The notes: a model not told the origin generated them from the letters alone. A stretch of 64,000 bases of DNA from Reyranella massiliensis 521 (GCF_000312425.1 NZ_HE997181.1:5069788-5133787), one strand, 5' to 3'. Shown: positions 50,924 through 59,659, counted from the first letter of the stretch. Translations and numbers: made by a program.

Positions 50924-50947
50924 TGCAACTGCCGCATGGCTGTTGCA
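50924..50947. promoter_or_regulatory. 24-base inverted repeat upstream of carD
   Basis: TGCAACTGCC and GGCTGTTGCA are inverted 10-base arms with one mismatch around GCAT. Further TTGCA-type motifs lie at 50899 and 50953. It sits upstream of the carD -35 and beyond the fdxA stop. It may be a regulator-binding site or fdxA 3' structure; there is no T run. Confidence 0.45.
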
Positions 50948-50981
50948 AAAGGTGCAATTAAGGACTTGCGAACGGTCGTTT

Positions 50982-51317
50982 CTATCGCGCAGCGGGCTTG
51001 TCGATGAAATACTTTTCGAACTTGTCTTTTTCGTCCTTGAAAGCGTCGGCGTCGGCCGGTGCTTCGCCCTTGCGGGTGATGTTTGGCCAGGTGGCCGAAA
51101 GGCTGCGATTCAGTTCCAGCCACTTTTCCAGACCCGACTCCGTATCGGGAAGGATCGCATTGGGCGGGCATTCTGGCTCGCAGACGCCGCAATCAATACA
51201 CTCGTCTGGATTGATGACCAGCATGTTCTCACCCTCGTAGAAACAGTCCACGGGGCAGACTTCAACACAGTCCATGTACTTGCACTTGATGCAAGCCTCG
51301 GTCACGACATAGGTCAT
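50982..51317 (-). CDS. fdxA: Seven-iron ferredoxin FdxA
   Basis: The 111-residue ferredoxin has the 3Fe-4S/4Fe-4S cysteine pattern of FdxA: CIKCKYMDCVEVCPVDCF at the start and DECIDCGVCEPECPP in the second half, followed by a helical C-terminal tail (ADADAFKDEKDKFEKYF). It transfers electrons in the cytosol. It lies between the S4-domain gene and carD, a typical alphaproteobacterial order. Confidence 0.95.
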   Translation of the reverse strand: MTYVVTEACIKCKYMDCVEVCPVDCFYEGENMLVINPDECIDCGVCEPECPPNAILPDTESGLEKWLELNRSLSATWPNITRKGEAPADADAFKDEKDKFEKYFIDKPAAR

Positions 51318-51380
51318 ACGAATTCCTAAACGAGCGTCGCGTGCTTAACGCGACGGACACCGCGACGCAAGACTGCCGAA

Positions 51381-51635
51381 TCATCGCGGCTCGATCTCTT
51401 CATATAACAAGCGCGCCTCCGGCGCGGGACCACGCCGCTCGCCCAAAGCAACCACTTTGATCACGCGGACTTTCGGACCGAGGGCGAAGGTCAAGATCAT
51501 GCCGGGCGCCACCGTGGCATGCGCCTTGTCGACGACCCGGCCGTCGATGCGACAGCGCGACTTCTCGATATAGCGGGTGGCCAGCGAACGCGTCTTGAAG
51601 AAGCGGGCGTGCCAGAGCCACTTGTCGAGACGCAT
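51381..51635 (-). CDS. S4-domain RNA-binding protein (Hsp15-like)
   Basis: The 84-residue protein starts with an S4 domain: MRLDKWLWHARFFKTRSLAT and CRIDGRVVDKAHATVAPGMI. This resembles the N-terminus of Hsp15, a ribosome-rescue heat-shock protein that binds free 50S subunits with nascent chains. The C-terminal helix of E. coli Hsp15 is missing. It sits between helicase and fdxA genes in one direction. Confidence 0.9.
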   Translation of the reverse strand: MRLDKWLWHARFFKTRSLATRYIEKSRCRIDGRVVDKAHATVAPGMILTFALGPKVRVIKVVALGERRGPAPEARLLYEEIEPR

Positions 51636-51661
51636 CGCGCGTCAGCGTTCCACGATGGGGG

Positions 51662-54600
51662 CTACTTCTTTCCGCCGAGCTTCAACTCGAGCAGCTTGGC
51701 GAACGGCGAATCCGCCGCGGCATCGCCCTTCGTCTCGGTCGTGGCGAAGAGGCGCAGCGCCGGCCCGCCGCTGTCGCGACGCGGTGGCCGCGGGCCACGC
51801 CTGTCGTCGCGGCCTCTGTTCTCCTGTGGCGGACGTCCGTCCTTGCTTTGATGCGGCGGGCGATCCTGCCGCGGCCCGTCCTTGCGAGGGCGGTCGTCCT
51901 TGCCGCGTGGCGGGCGTGGCGAATCGGTGAAGAACTGCCGCTCGTTCGGTCGCTCCGGCCGCTCGCGGCGGCGCTGGTCGCGCTGCTGGCGTTGATGCTG
52001 ACGCTGGCGTTCACGCTGCTCCTCGCGCTCGCGCACGATGCGCGGCTTGATCGAGAAGGCGTGCAACGGGCCGTTTTCCTCCGACGGCGGATGCACGCGA
52101 TACCCGAGGCCGCTCAACACGTCGGCCATCTCGGGCTCCGAGCAGCCGACCAGCGACATCATCTGCGGCGTCGCGCGGAACCAGCCGGGCGGCAGGGGAC
52201 GCGGTCCCTTCTTTGCCTCGGGCTGCGTCTTTGGCTCTTCGGCAGCCGGCACCTCTTCGGCAACCGGCGCCTCTTCGGCCTTGGCTTCCTCGGCCACGGG
52301 CTCTGGCGCTGCGTCCGCAGCCGCTTCCGCCGTGGTCTCCGGAACTTCCGGCGTCGCTTCGGCGGCGGTTTCCGTCACAGCTTCTGTCTCGGCCGGCGTT
52401 TCCGCCGCTGTCTCTGCCGGCGCCTCCGCTGCCATCTCGGGCGGCGCGTCGGCGACATCGGCTATCGGCTCCATCTCGCCGAAGGCCGCGGCGACAATCG
52501 CCCACTCGCTGATCTCGTCGGTCGATGGCGTCGAGGCCGAGGATGCCGCAGCCGTGGCGGCAGCCTCGCCACGCGGCTTCCGCTCCTGCTTCTCCTGCTG
52601 CTGCGCACGACGTGCGGCTTCGCGGCTGTCGCGCACGGCGTGGCGCGCCATGGCGGCAAGTCGCTCGACCATGTCGGCACGGATCGCATGATCGCCCAGC
52701 GGCAGGTAGCCGATGGCCGCATAGAAGTCGCGTTCGGCATCGCGCGGCAGATCCATCGACGTGCGGCCTTCGGCCGGCAGCGGCGGGATCGCGTCGCGAT
52801 TCTTGGCGATCATCCAGAGGCCGGCGCGCAGACGAATCGGCACCGGCTTCAGCATGCTCGGGAAGTAGATCGAGTAGACGCCGACGCGGACACCAAGCCG
52901 CGCCAATGCCTTGCGATCTTCTTCGGCCAGCTGGGCGAGCTGATCTTCGATCGGACGGCGTGGCAGTACACCGAGGCTCTCGCAAAGCTGGAAGACGATG
53001 CCTCGCGCGCCGGCCGGCAATTCGGTCGTGGCGCGCGCATCCATCAACTCGCTTAGGCCGAGCCGGATACGGGTCTCAACCCAGACGGCGGCGCGCTTGC
53101 GCACTTCCTCACGCGCCGGCCCGTCGAGAAGGTCCGACGCGATGGCTTCGACCTTGGGCGCGAGCACGTCGCCCGATGGCAAGAGGCGCGCAACAGGTCC
53201 ACCGCCCCAGCACACGCGAAGCTGCGCATCGAACACGATCTCGCCATCGGGGCTGTTCGTGAACGCCTGCAGGCGCGCCGGCAGATCCTGGCGCAACACA
53301 CGCAATGCGGCACTCAGCACGGCCTTCTGGTCGGTCTGTCCTTCGGTCGCATCCGCGACGAAGCGGAAGCCCTCGATGCGGCCGAGGTGCTCACCTTCGA
53401 CCGTCACTTCGCCCGCTGCGGCGACTGACGAATTCATTTCACCCTCATCGCGCAATCTTCGTACAAGCAACGCCGCGCGTCTATCGACAAACCGTTGCGT
53501 CAAACGCTGGTGCAATACGTCAGAAAGTCGATCCTCGATAGCCCTCGCGCGCTCTTGCCAGTGATTCGCGCGCTGAATCCAGTCGGGACGATGTGAAATA
53601 TACGTCCAGGTCCGAACGTGCGCGATCCGTGCCATCAACGTGTCGATGTCGCCGTCGAAGCGTTCGAGACGTTTCACGTGTCCGTCGATCCAATCCTCGG
53701 GCAGTCGCTCGCCGCCTTGCGTCAGGTGCTCGAAGAGCTGGCTGAGCAGGCGCGTGTGCTCCTCCGTCATCGTCTTGCGGAAATCCGGCACCTGGCAGAC
53801 GTCCCAGAGCAACCTGATCCGACGGGGCGAGCGCAGGCGCGGCAGGAATTCCGAATGCGCCGCCAAAGCCTGGAGCGCGAGCTGATCGTCCTGCTCGCGC
53901 ACGCGCTGCAGAGCCGGGTGTGGCGGAAGGGCGTTGAGCGACGCGATCAATGCCTGCACGGAGCGGAAATCGAGGTCCGAATTGCGCCATTGCACGTCGC
54001 GGAGCGGATCGAAACGGTGATTCTCGATGGCTTCGACCGTTTCGGGCTCCAGGCCGCCGACTTCGGCCGTGGTGCCGAATGTGCCGTCGTTCATGTGGCG
54101 GCCGGCGCGTCCCGCGATCTGCGCGATCTCGACGTTGCGCAGCGGCCGGAGCGTGCGGCCGTCGTATTTGCGCAGCGAAGCGAACCAGACGTGATTCACG
54201 TCCATGTTGAGGCCCATGCCGATCGCGTCCGTTGCGACGAGGTAATCGACCTCGCCCGACTGGAACATTTCGACCTGCGCGTTGCGCGTGCGCGGGCTGA
54301 GGGCGCCCATCACGATCGCCGTGCCGCCGCGCTGGCGGCGGATCAGCTCGGCGATGGCGTAGACTTCGTTGGCCGAGAAGCCCACGACCGCGGAGCGATG
54401 CGGCAGGCGGGTCGCCTTCTTCGGGCCGACATAGCTGAGCTTGGAGAAACGCGGCCGCGCCACGACGTCGATATCGGGCAGCAGCCTGTTCAGCACCGGA
54501 CGGATCGTGTCCGCACCCAGCAACATGGTTTCGGCCATGCCGCGCGCATGCAGCAGACGGTCGGTGAAGAAATGGCCACGCTCGGGGTCGGCGGCCATTT

Positions 54601-54898
54601 GCACTTCGTCGACGGCAAGGAACGACACCGGCCGATCGAGCGGCATGGATTCGACCGTGCAGACGAAATACCGCGCGCCAGGTGGGGTGATTTTCTCTTC
54701 GCCGGTGATCAGCGCGACCTGGTTCTCACCTTTCAGCTTTACGATGCGGTCGTAATTCTCGCGCGCCAGCAGGCGGAGCGGGAAGCCGATCATGCCCGAC
54801 TCGTGGCCGAGCATGCGCTCGATTGCGAGGTAGGTCTTGCCGGTATTGGTGGGGCCGAGGACAGCGGTCAGGCGGCCGGAGGCGCCGGAGAGCGACAT
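51662..54898 (-). CDS. SUV3-like DEAD-box-type helicase with disordered tail
   Basis: The 1,078-residue helicase resembles mitochondrial SUV3: Walker A GPTNTGKT (15-22), DEVQ (97-100), ATDAIGMGLNM (222-232) and QIAGRAGR (260-267), then the helicase C-terminal domain. From about residue 790 an Ala/Glu-rich region (EEAKAEEAPVAEEVPAAEEP) runs to 897, then a short conserved-looking segment LPPGWFRATPQMMSLVGCSE (901 onward) and an Arg/Gln/Pro-rich stretch to about 1050. The last residues (SPFAKLLELKLGGKK) are ordered again. Probably an RNA helicase of the degradosome; it heads the helicase-S4-fdxA cluster. Confidence 0.88.
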   Translation of the reverse strand: MSLSGASGRLTAVLGPTNTGKTYLAIERMLGHESGMIGFPLRLLARENYDRIVKLKGENQVALITGEEKITPPGARYFVCTVESMPLDRPVSFLAVDEVQMAADPERGHFFTDRLLHARGMAETMLLGADTIRPVLNRLLPDIDVVARPRFSKLSYVGPKKATRLPHRSAVVGFSANEVYAIAELIRRQRGGTAIVMGALSPRTRNAQVEMFQSGEVDYLVATDAIGMGLNMDVNHVWFASLRKYDGRTLRPLRNVEIAQIAGRAGRHMNDGTFGTTAEVGGLEPETVEAIENHRFDPLRDVQWRNSDLDFRSVQALIASLNALPPHPALQRVREQDDQLALQALAAHSEFLPRLRSPRRIRLLWDVCQVPDFRKTMTEEHTRLLSQLFEHLTQGGERLPEDWIDGHVKRLERFDGDIDTLMARIAHVRTWTYISHRPDWIQRANHWQERARAIEDRLSDVLHQRLTQRFVDRRAALLVRRLRDEGEMNSSVAAAGEVTVEGEHLGRIEGFRFVADATEGQTDQKAVLSAALRVLRQDLPARLQAFTNSPDGEIVFDAQLRVCWGGGPVARLLPSGDVLAPKVEAIASDLLDGPAREEVRKRAAVWVETRIRLGLSELMDARATTELPAGARGIVFQLCESLGVLPRRPIEDQLAQLAEEDRKALARLGVRVGVYSIYFPSMLKPVPIRLRAGLWMIAKNRDAIPPLPAEGRTSMDLPRDAERDFYAAIGYLPLGDHAIRADMVERLAAMARHAVRDSREAARRAQQQEKQERKPRGEAAATAAASSASTPSTDEISEWAIVAAAFGEMEPIADVADAPPEMAAEAPAETAAETPAETEAVTETAAEATPEVPETTAEAAADAAPEPVAEEAKAEEAPVAEEVPAAEEPKTQPEAKKGPRPLPPGWFRATPQMMSLVGCSEPEMADVLSGLGYRVHPPSEENGPLHAFSIKPRIVREREEQRERQRQHQRQQRDQRRRERPERPNERQFFTDSPRPPRGKDDRPRKDGPRQDRPPHQSKDGRPPQENRGRDDRRGPRPPRRDSGGPALRLFATTETKGDAAADSPFAKLLELKLGGKK

Positions 54899-54958
54899 TC
54901 GCGCACCATCGCGCGCGGGGATGGCGGAAGCAAGGCCACTAGGGCGAGTGGCCGGCGC

Positions 54959-55744
54959 TCAGCCTGAGTAAGCGGGCTCCAGTTTGTTGCAGCCGATCAC
55001 CGGCCCATGGTCGGCATGCTGCACGAGAACTGCCATACCCTGCAGCGGGCCGATCCGTTCGGCAGGAATCGTCCAGTCGGCGGCGGCACCGTCCCACCGG
55101 CTCACCAGTTCGAAATGGCGCACGATGTTGAAATTCTGCAGGGACCGACCCTGATTTTCGCCGCTGTTGATCGGTGTGGTGTGACGGCGATCGTAGACGG
55201 CCAGCGTGACGTCGGCCGATTTATTTCCAAGGTCGAAGGCCGCGAGCTTGATGCTGAGCGGGCCGCTGGAGGCGCGGGACAGTTCGGGCGTGGCGCGCTT
55301 GACCGACCGGCGCTGCGCCTTGTCCAGCAAGGCTTCGATCGGGCCGGGATCGCGGCCGGTGTCGTGGCCGATACCGTCGACGACCATCTCCGGCGTGTAG
55401 ACGTAGCGCTGCTTCAGGACGCGGGCGTAGGCGCGCTGCCGTTCCGTCGTCTCGCGCGAGGCGAAGGGGTCCTTCCAGCCAATATAGTCCCAGTAGTCGA
55501 CATGGAAGGAGAGCGCGACGATATCCGGTCGCATCGACAGGCGACCGAGATAGGCATCGGCGGGCGGGCAGGAATTGCAGCCTTGCGAGGTGAAAAGCTC
55601 GACAGCCCAAGGCCCCTCGGCGGCCGCCTTCCGCGCAGGCTTTGCAATGCCTGGCTCCGAGCGTCCGACGACCAGCGCGGCACCTGCTGCCGCGGCAGCG
55701 CCGATCAGCAGAGATCTCCGGCCCGGAACTGGGAATTTCGTCAT
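54959..55744 (-). CDS. DUF1223 thioredoxin-like exported protein
   Basis: The 261-residue protein has a short signal with a twin-arginine-like start (GRRSLLIGAAAAAGAALVVG) and then the DUF1223 domain: VELFTSQGCNSCPPADAYLG with a CxxC, YDYWDYIGWKDPFA-like SFHVDYWDYIGWKDPFASRE, and the late YTPEMVVDGIG. The family is thioredoxin-like and probably redox-active outside the cytoplasm; function is unknown. ATG 55744 was chosen as start. It is divergent from the zinc-uptake genes. Confidence 0.87.
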   Translation of the reverse strand: MTKFPVPGRRSLLIGAAAAAGAALVVGRSEPGIAKPARKAAAEGPWAVELFTSQGCNSCPPADAYLGRLSMRPDIVALSFHVDYWDYIGWKDPFASRETTERQRAYARVLKQRYVYTPEMVVDGIGHDTGRDPGPIEALLDKAQRRSVKRATPELSRASSGPLSIKLAAFDLGNKSADVTLAVYDRRHTTPINSGENQGRSLQNFNIVRHFELVSRWDGAAADWTIPAERIGPLQGMAVLVQHADHGPVIGCNKLEPAYSG

Positions 55745-55837
55745 GGTCGGAAGATGCGCGCGCACGGCCCTTGCTGCCAATCAACAAACGGTTAGCCCCC
55801 GGTAACGCATCGCTCGCGTTCGCTGGACTCTTTGAGG

Positions 55838-55850
55838 GTAACATTATAAC
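55838..55850. promoter_or_regulatory. Zur-like box in the DUF1223/zinc-uptake intergenic region
   Basis: GTAACATTATAAC (then AATC) lies in an AT-rich patch of an otherwise GC-rich region. It is the reverse complement of GTTATAATGTTAC, close to alphaproteobacterial Zur boxes as I remember them (TGTTATA...TATAACA). It lies 25 bases before the small open frame and 143 before the zinc ATPase. Binding is untested. Confidence 0.5.
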
Positions 55851-55862
55851 AATCTATCTCCC

Positions 55863-55982
55863 ATGCATGGACCCGTTTCGCCCGGCACTTTCCTGCTCGC
55901 CATGAGCGCTCCCGCCCGTATCGCGGTGGCACTCGGCGTGTCGGGCCTGCTTTGGCTCTGCGCCTGGTGGGCGTTGTCCTGA
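55863..55982 (+). CDS. Possible 39-residue membrane peptide ahead of the zinc ATPase
   Basis: An open frame from ATG 55863 (or ATG 55902, giving 26 residues) ends in TGA ten bases before the AztA-like start. Its product has a single hydrophobic stretch IAVALGVSGLLWLCAWWALS at the end, ideal for one transmembrane helix. No ribosome binding site is clear. It lies directly behind the Zur-like box. It may be a real small protein of the zinc operon or a leader; I give it moderate to low confidence. Confidence 0.35.
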   Translation: MHGPVSPGTFLLAMSAPARIAVALGVSGLLWLCAWWALS

Positions 55983-55992
55983 GATTCGAGAG

Positions 55993-56736
55993 ATGAATGC
56001 TGCTCTCCGCCTGGTCGACCTGACCGTGAGCTACGACCGCCATCCGGCGGTGCATCACGTGTCGGCGGAGATTCCGGCGGCCGAGATGACGGCCATCGTC
56101 GGCCCCAACGGCGCGGGCAAGAGCACGCTCCTGAAGGCAATGCTCGGTCTGGCGCCGCGGATCGAAGGCCACATCGAATGCTCGGCGCGCCGTATCGCCT
56201 ATCTGCCGCAGCAGGCAGAGATCGATCGCTCCTTTCCGATCTCCGTGCTCGATACCGTCCTGCTGGGACGCTGGTCGCGCTTCGGCGGCTTCGGTGCCGC
56301 CAAAAACGCCGACATCCATGACGCGCAGCACGCGATCGAAGCGGTCGGTCTCGGGGGATTCGAGCGCCGGCCGATCGACACGCTCTCGGTGGGCCAGTTC
56401 CAGCGCGTCCTGTTCGCGCGCCTGCTCCTGCAGGATGCCGATCTCGTCCTGTTGGACGAGCCATTCGCTGCAATCGACAGCAAGACCGTTGCCGATCTCA
56501 TGGTGGTGATCCGGCGCTGGCAGGCCGAGAAGCGCACGGTCGTCGCCGTGCTGCACGATCTCGATCAAGTGCGCCGCGACTTCCCCAACTCCCTGCTGCT
56601 GGCGCGCGAGTTGGTCGACGCCGGTCCGACGTCGCGCGTGCTGTCGGCCGAGAACTTGTTGCGGGCCCGCGCCATGGCCGAAGCCTGGGACGAGCAGGCC
56701 GACGCCTGCGACGTGCCGATGCGACTCAGCGCCTGA
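55993..56736 (+). CDS. aztA: Zinc ABC transporter ATP-binding protein (AztA-like)
   Basis: The 247-residue ATPase has Walker A GPNGAGKST, Q-loop AYLPQQAEID, Walker B DLVLLDEPFAAID and H-loop VAVLHDLDQVRRDF. The signature reads LSVGQFQRVLFARLLL where ZnuC has LSGGQ; the FQR ending fits AztA-type zinc/manganese ATPases. It powers the permease encoded 16 bases downstream. No binding protein (AztC/ZnuA) is encoded in the window. Confidence 0.85.
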   Translation: MNAALRLVDLTVSYDRHPAVHHVSAEIPAAEMTAIVGPNGAGKSTLLKAMLGLAPRIEGHIECSARRIAYLPQQAEIDRSFPISVLDTVLLGRWSRFGGFGAAKNADIHDAQHAIEAVGLGGFERRPIDTLSVGQFQRVLFARLLLQDADLVLLDEPFAAIDSKTVADLMVVIRRWQAEKRTVVAVLHDLDQVRRDFPNSLLLARELVDAGPTSRVLSAENLLRARAMAEAWDEQADACDVPMRLSA

Positions 56737-56752
56737 TCTCATTCTCTTCGCC

Positions 56753-57622
56753 ATGCTTTACGACACGCTGATCGCGCCGTTCGCCGATTTCGGCTTCATG
56801 CGCCGCGCTCTGGTCGCGAGCCTCGCTCTTGCCGCGGGTGGCTCGTCGATCGGCGTGTTCCTCATCCTGCGCCGCATGAGCCTGATGGGCGATGCCCTGG
56901 CTCACTCGCTGCTGCCCGGCGCTGCAATGGGCTTCCTGATCGGTGGCCTGTCGCTGCCGGCGATGAGTCTCGGCGGTTTCCTTGCAGGCGTCGCAACGGC
57001 GCTGCTCTCAGGCATCATCGCCCGCTTTTCCAACATGCGCGAGGATGCGAGCTTTGCCGCCGCCTATCTCACGGCGATGGCGCTCGGCGTGCTCATCGTG
57101 TCGTTGCGTGGTTCGGCTGTCGACCTGATGAACATCCTGTTCGGCGCCATTCTGGCTGTCGACGATCAGGCGCTGATCCTGGTCGTGTCGACGGCGACGC
57201 TGACCCTGGTCGGCCTCGCGGCCATCTACCGGCCGCTGGTCGTGGAATGCTTCAATCCTGGCTTCCTCGCCGCCATGGGCGTGCGCGGCTCGCTCTATCA
57301 CTATCTCTTCCTGTCGCTCGCCGTGCTGAACATGGTGGCGGGCTTCCAGGCGCTGGGCACGCTGATGGCGCTCGGCCTCATTTTGTTGCCGGCGGTGGCG
57401 GCTTCCTTCTGGGCTCGCGAGGTCTGGTCGATGACGGCGATTGCCGCCCCCATGGCATTCGTCTCGGCCGCGGTCGGTCTGCTCGTGTCCTTTCACGCGG
57501 GCCTGCCGTCCGGTCCGGTGATCGTGCTTTTCGCAAGCCTGTTCTTTCTGGGCTCGCTGCTGTTCGGCACGCGCGCCTCGGTACGGGCACGCCTGTCTCG
57601 CCCTGTTCACTTGCGCGGCTGA
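56753..57622 (+). CDS. aztB: Zinc/manganese ABC transporter permease (AztB/ZnuB-like)
   Basis: The 289-residue protein has eight to nine helices of the ABC-3 metal permease family, with FLILRRMSLMGDALAHSLLP near the start, ITAMALGVLIVS-like LTAMALGVLIVSLRGSAVDL, and VECFNPGFLAAMGVRGSLYH. It forms the channel for AztA-driven zinc uptake. It follows the ATPase by 16 bases; the operon seems to end here, 40 bases before an epoxide hydrolase gene. Confidence 0.9.
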   Translation: MLYDTLIAPFADFGFMRRALVASLALAAGGSSIGVFLILRRMSLMGDALAHSLLPGAAMGFLIGGLSLPAMSLGGFLAGVATALLSGIIARFSNMREDASFAAAYLTAMALGVLIVSLRGSAVDLMNILFGAILAVDDQALILVVSTATLTLVGLAAIYRPLVVECFNPGFLAAMGVRGSLYHYLFLSLAVLNMVAGFQALGTLMALGLILLPAVAASFWAREVWSMTAIAAPMAFVSAAVGLLVSFHAGLPSGPVIVLFASLFFLGSLLFGTRASVRARLSRPVHLRG

Positions 57623-57662
57623 CGACTCCGGCTAGGTTTCTTTCCAACGGAGGAAACCACGC

Positions 57663-58637
57663 ATGACCCAATCGCCGGTCTCGGGCGTCACGCTCAAGAC
57701 GACCAACGCCAACAACATCCATATGCGTTACGCGGAAGCTGGCAGCGGTCCGCTGGTGTTGTTCTGTCACGGCTGGCCGGAGAGCTGGTATTCGTGGCGG
57801 CATCAATTGCAGGCGGTGAGCGCGGCAGGCTTCCGTGCGGTCGCGCCGGACATGCGCGGCTATGGCGGCACGCAGGCGCCGGAGCCAATCGACCAGTACA
57901 CGCTCTTCAATCTCGTGGGCGACATGGCCGAGCTGGTGAAGGCGCTCGGCGAGACCAAGGCGGTGATTGTCGGCCACGACTGGGGCGCGCCGGTCGCTTG
58001 GCACGCCGCTCTCTGGCGGCCCGATCTCTTCACCGCCGTCTGCGCCATGAGCGTTCCCTACGCGCCACCGGGCTATGTCGACATCCTGTCGGCTCTGGAG
58101 AAGCTCGGGATCAACGACTTCTACCTGCAGTACTTCCAGAAGCCGGGCGTGCCCGAAGCAGAGTTGCAGCAGGACATTCGCGGCGCGCTGCGGCGCCTCT
58201 ACTACACAGCCGGCGGCGAGATGACGGAGAAGGACAAAGGTTTCGCCCGGCTCACCGGCGGAACCTTGCTCTCGAACACCGTCGACCCCGACAAGCTGCC
58301 GCCCTGGCTGAGCGACGCCGATCTCGACTACTATGCCGGCGAGTTCTCGCGCACCGGCTTTCGCGGCGGCCTCAACTGGTATCGCAATCTTCGACGTAAC
58401 TGGGAGCTGAGCGGTCCGTGGCGCGGCCAGCCGATCCGCCAGCCGTCGCTCTTCATTGCGGGCAGTCGCGACGGCGTGCTGCGCTTTCCGGCGGCCAAGA
58501 GCCAGATCGAGGCCTATCCCACGACTCTTCCTGGTTTGCGCGGCAGCCATATCCTGGAAGGGGCTGGCCATTGGGTGCAACAGGAGCGCCCGGCCGACGT
58601 TAACAGGCTGCTGATCGACTTCCTGAAGGGGCTATAG
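57663..58637 (+). CDS. Epoxide hydrolase-like alpha/beta hydrolase
   Basis: The 324-residue enzyme matches soluble epoxide hydrolases: oxyanion segment CHGWPESWYSWRHQL, nucleophile Asp in GHDWGAPVAWH, lid-domain Tyr candidates (YYAGEFSRTGFRG), acid in IAGSRDGVLR and the catalytic His in EGAGHWVQQE. The Asp nucleophile rather than Ser is decisive for the class. RBS is CGGAGGAAAC. It begins 40 bases after the zinc permease gene, perhaps with its own promoter. Confidence 0.9.
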   Translation: MTQSPVSGVTLKTTNANNIHMRYAEAGSGPLVLFCHGWPESWYSWRHQLQAVSAAGFRAVAPDMRGYGGTQAPEPIDQYTLFNLVGDMAELVKALGETKAVIVGHDWGAPVAWHAALWRPDLFTAVCAMSVPYAPPGYVDILSALEKLGINDFYLQYFQKPGVPEAELQQDIRGALRRLYYTAGGEMTEKDKGFARLTGGTLLSNTVDPDKLPPWLSDADLDYYAGEFSRTGFRGGLNWYRNLRRNWELSGPWRGQPIRQPSLFIAGSRDGVLRFPAAKSQIEAYPTTLPGLRGSHILEGAGHWVQQERPADVNRLLIDFLKGL

Positions 58638-58674
58638 TTCTGGCCGAGAGGTCGTCTTCCACTTCGAGGTGCCG

Positions 58675-59253
58675 ATGTCTCATCGTTTCATCTCCAGTGC
58701 CGCCCGGCTTTCCTTCTTGGGTGCCGCGCTGGCGCTCCTCGGCGCCTGCGCCAAGCCGGCCTCGCCATCGGCGATGGTGCCTGACGTCGCTGGCATCGGG
58801 GCCGGTCCCGCATCCGCTTATCGCGGCGCCATCACGGCCGGCGAGGTGAGCGGCGGCAGCAAGACCTCGCCACTTTGGACCTCCCAAGTCGATAACCCGG
58901 AGTTTCGAGAGGCGCTGGTTCGCGCGTTGATGGAGTCGGGGCTAGGCCGGGCGGACAATGGCCGGTTCCGTCTCGACGCCGTGCTGCAAAAGCTCGAACA
59001 GCCGTTCGCCGGATTTGCCATGACCGTGAGCGCCACCATCGCCTACAGGCTGACGGAGGTCGCGACAGGCGCGGTCGTTTACGACAAGGCGATCACGACG
59101 CCGGCCACCGCGACCATGGACGATGCCATCGACGGCCAGGCGCGCCTCAGGATCGCCAACGAGCGGGCGATCCGCGCCAATCTGCGCCAGCTGATCGAGG
59201 AGCTCTATGCGCTCCCCGATCGACCCGGCGTTACTTCTTCTCGTCGAACTTGA
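58675..59253 (+). CDS. Unknown lipoprotein
   Basis: The 192-residue product has a signal peptide ending in a lipobox (LALLGAC, Cys about 25), then a Pro/Ala-rich stretch and a compact alpha/beta domain (NPEFREALVRALMESGLG, AGFAMTVSATIAYRLTE, RLRIANERAIRANLRQLIEE). The domain is reminiscent of small outer-membrane-associated lipoproteins, but I do not recognise the family. I chose ATG 58675 with GAGG upstream over the GTG at 58669. Its end overlaps msrB by 23 bases. Confidence 0.75.
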   Translation: MSHRFISSAARLSFLGAALALLGACAKPASPSAMVPDVAGIGAGPASAYRGAITAGEVSGGSKTSPLWTSQVDNPEFREALVRALMESGLGRADNGRFRLDAVLQKLEQPFAGFAMTVSATIAYRLTEVATGAVVYDKAITTPATATMDDAIDGQARLRIANERAIRANLRQLIEELYALPDRPGVTSSRRT

Positions 59254-59629
59254 GCGCCGCGCCGTTCATGCAGTAGCGCTGCCCGGTCGGTTGCGGCCCG
59301 TCGGGGAAGACGTGGCCGAGATGGCCGCCGCACTTGGCGCAGTGGACTTCGACACGGGTCATGAAATGGCTGTGGTCGGTCGACGTATCGACCGCGCCTT
59401 CCATGGGTGCCCAGAAGGACGGCCAGCCCGAGCCACTTTCGTACTTGGTCTTGGAATCGAACAGCGGCTCGCCGCAGCCGGCACAGCGGAAAGTGCCGGC
59501 GCGCTTCTCGTCGTTCAACGGGCTGGTGAAGGCGCGCTCGGTGCCGTGCTTGCGCAGCACATGGTACTGCAGCGGATCGAGTTCCTTCTGCCACTCCGTT
59601 TCGCTCTTCTCGACGGTCTTGTCGGTCAT
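59231..59629 (-). CDS. msrB: Peptide-methionine (R)-S-oxide reductase
   Basis: The 132-residue enzyme repairs oxidised methionine (R form). It has two CxxC zinc pairs (CAGCG, CAKCG), GSGWPSFWAPMEGAV, the active HFMTRVEVHC and the catalytic Cys in RYCMNGAAL. Length is normal. It overlaps the end of the lipoprotein gene by 23 bases on the opposite strand and lies 30 bases downstream of the glutamate dehydrogenase gene start-to-stop direction. Confidence 0.96.
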   Translation of the reverse strand: MTDKTVEKSETEWQKELDPLQYHVLRKHGTERAFTSPLNDEKRAGTFRCAGCGEPLFDSKTKYESGSGWPSFWAPMEGAVDTSTDHSHFMTRVEVHCAKCGGHLGHVFPDGPQPTGQRYCMNGAALKFDEKK

Positions 59630-59659
59630 GGGTGTTCTCCTGGGATCTGATGTGGTGAA

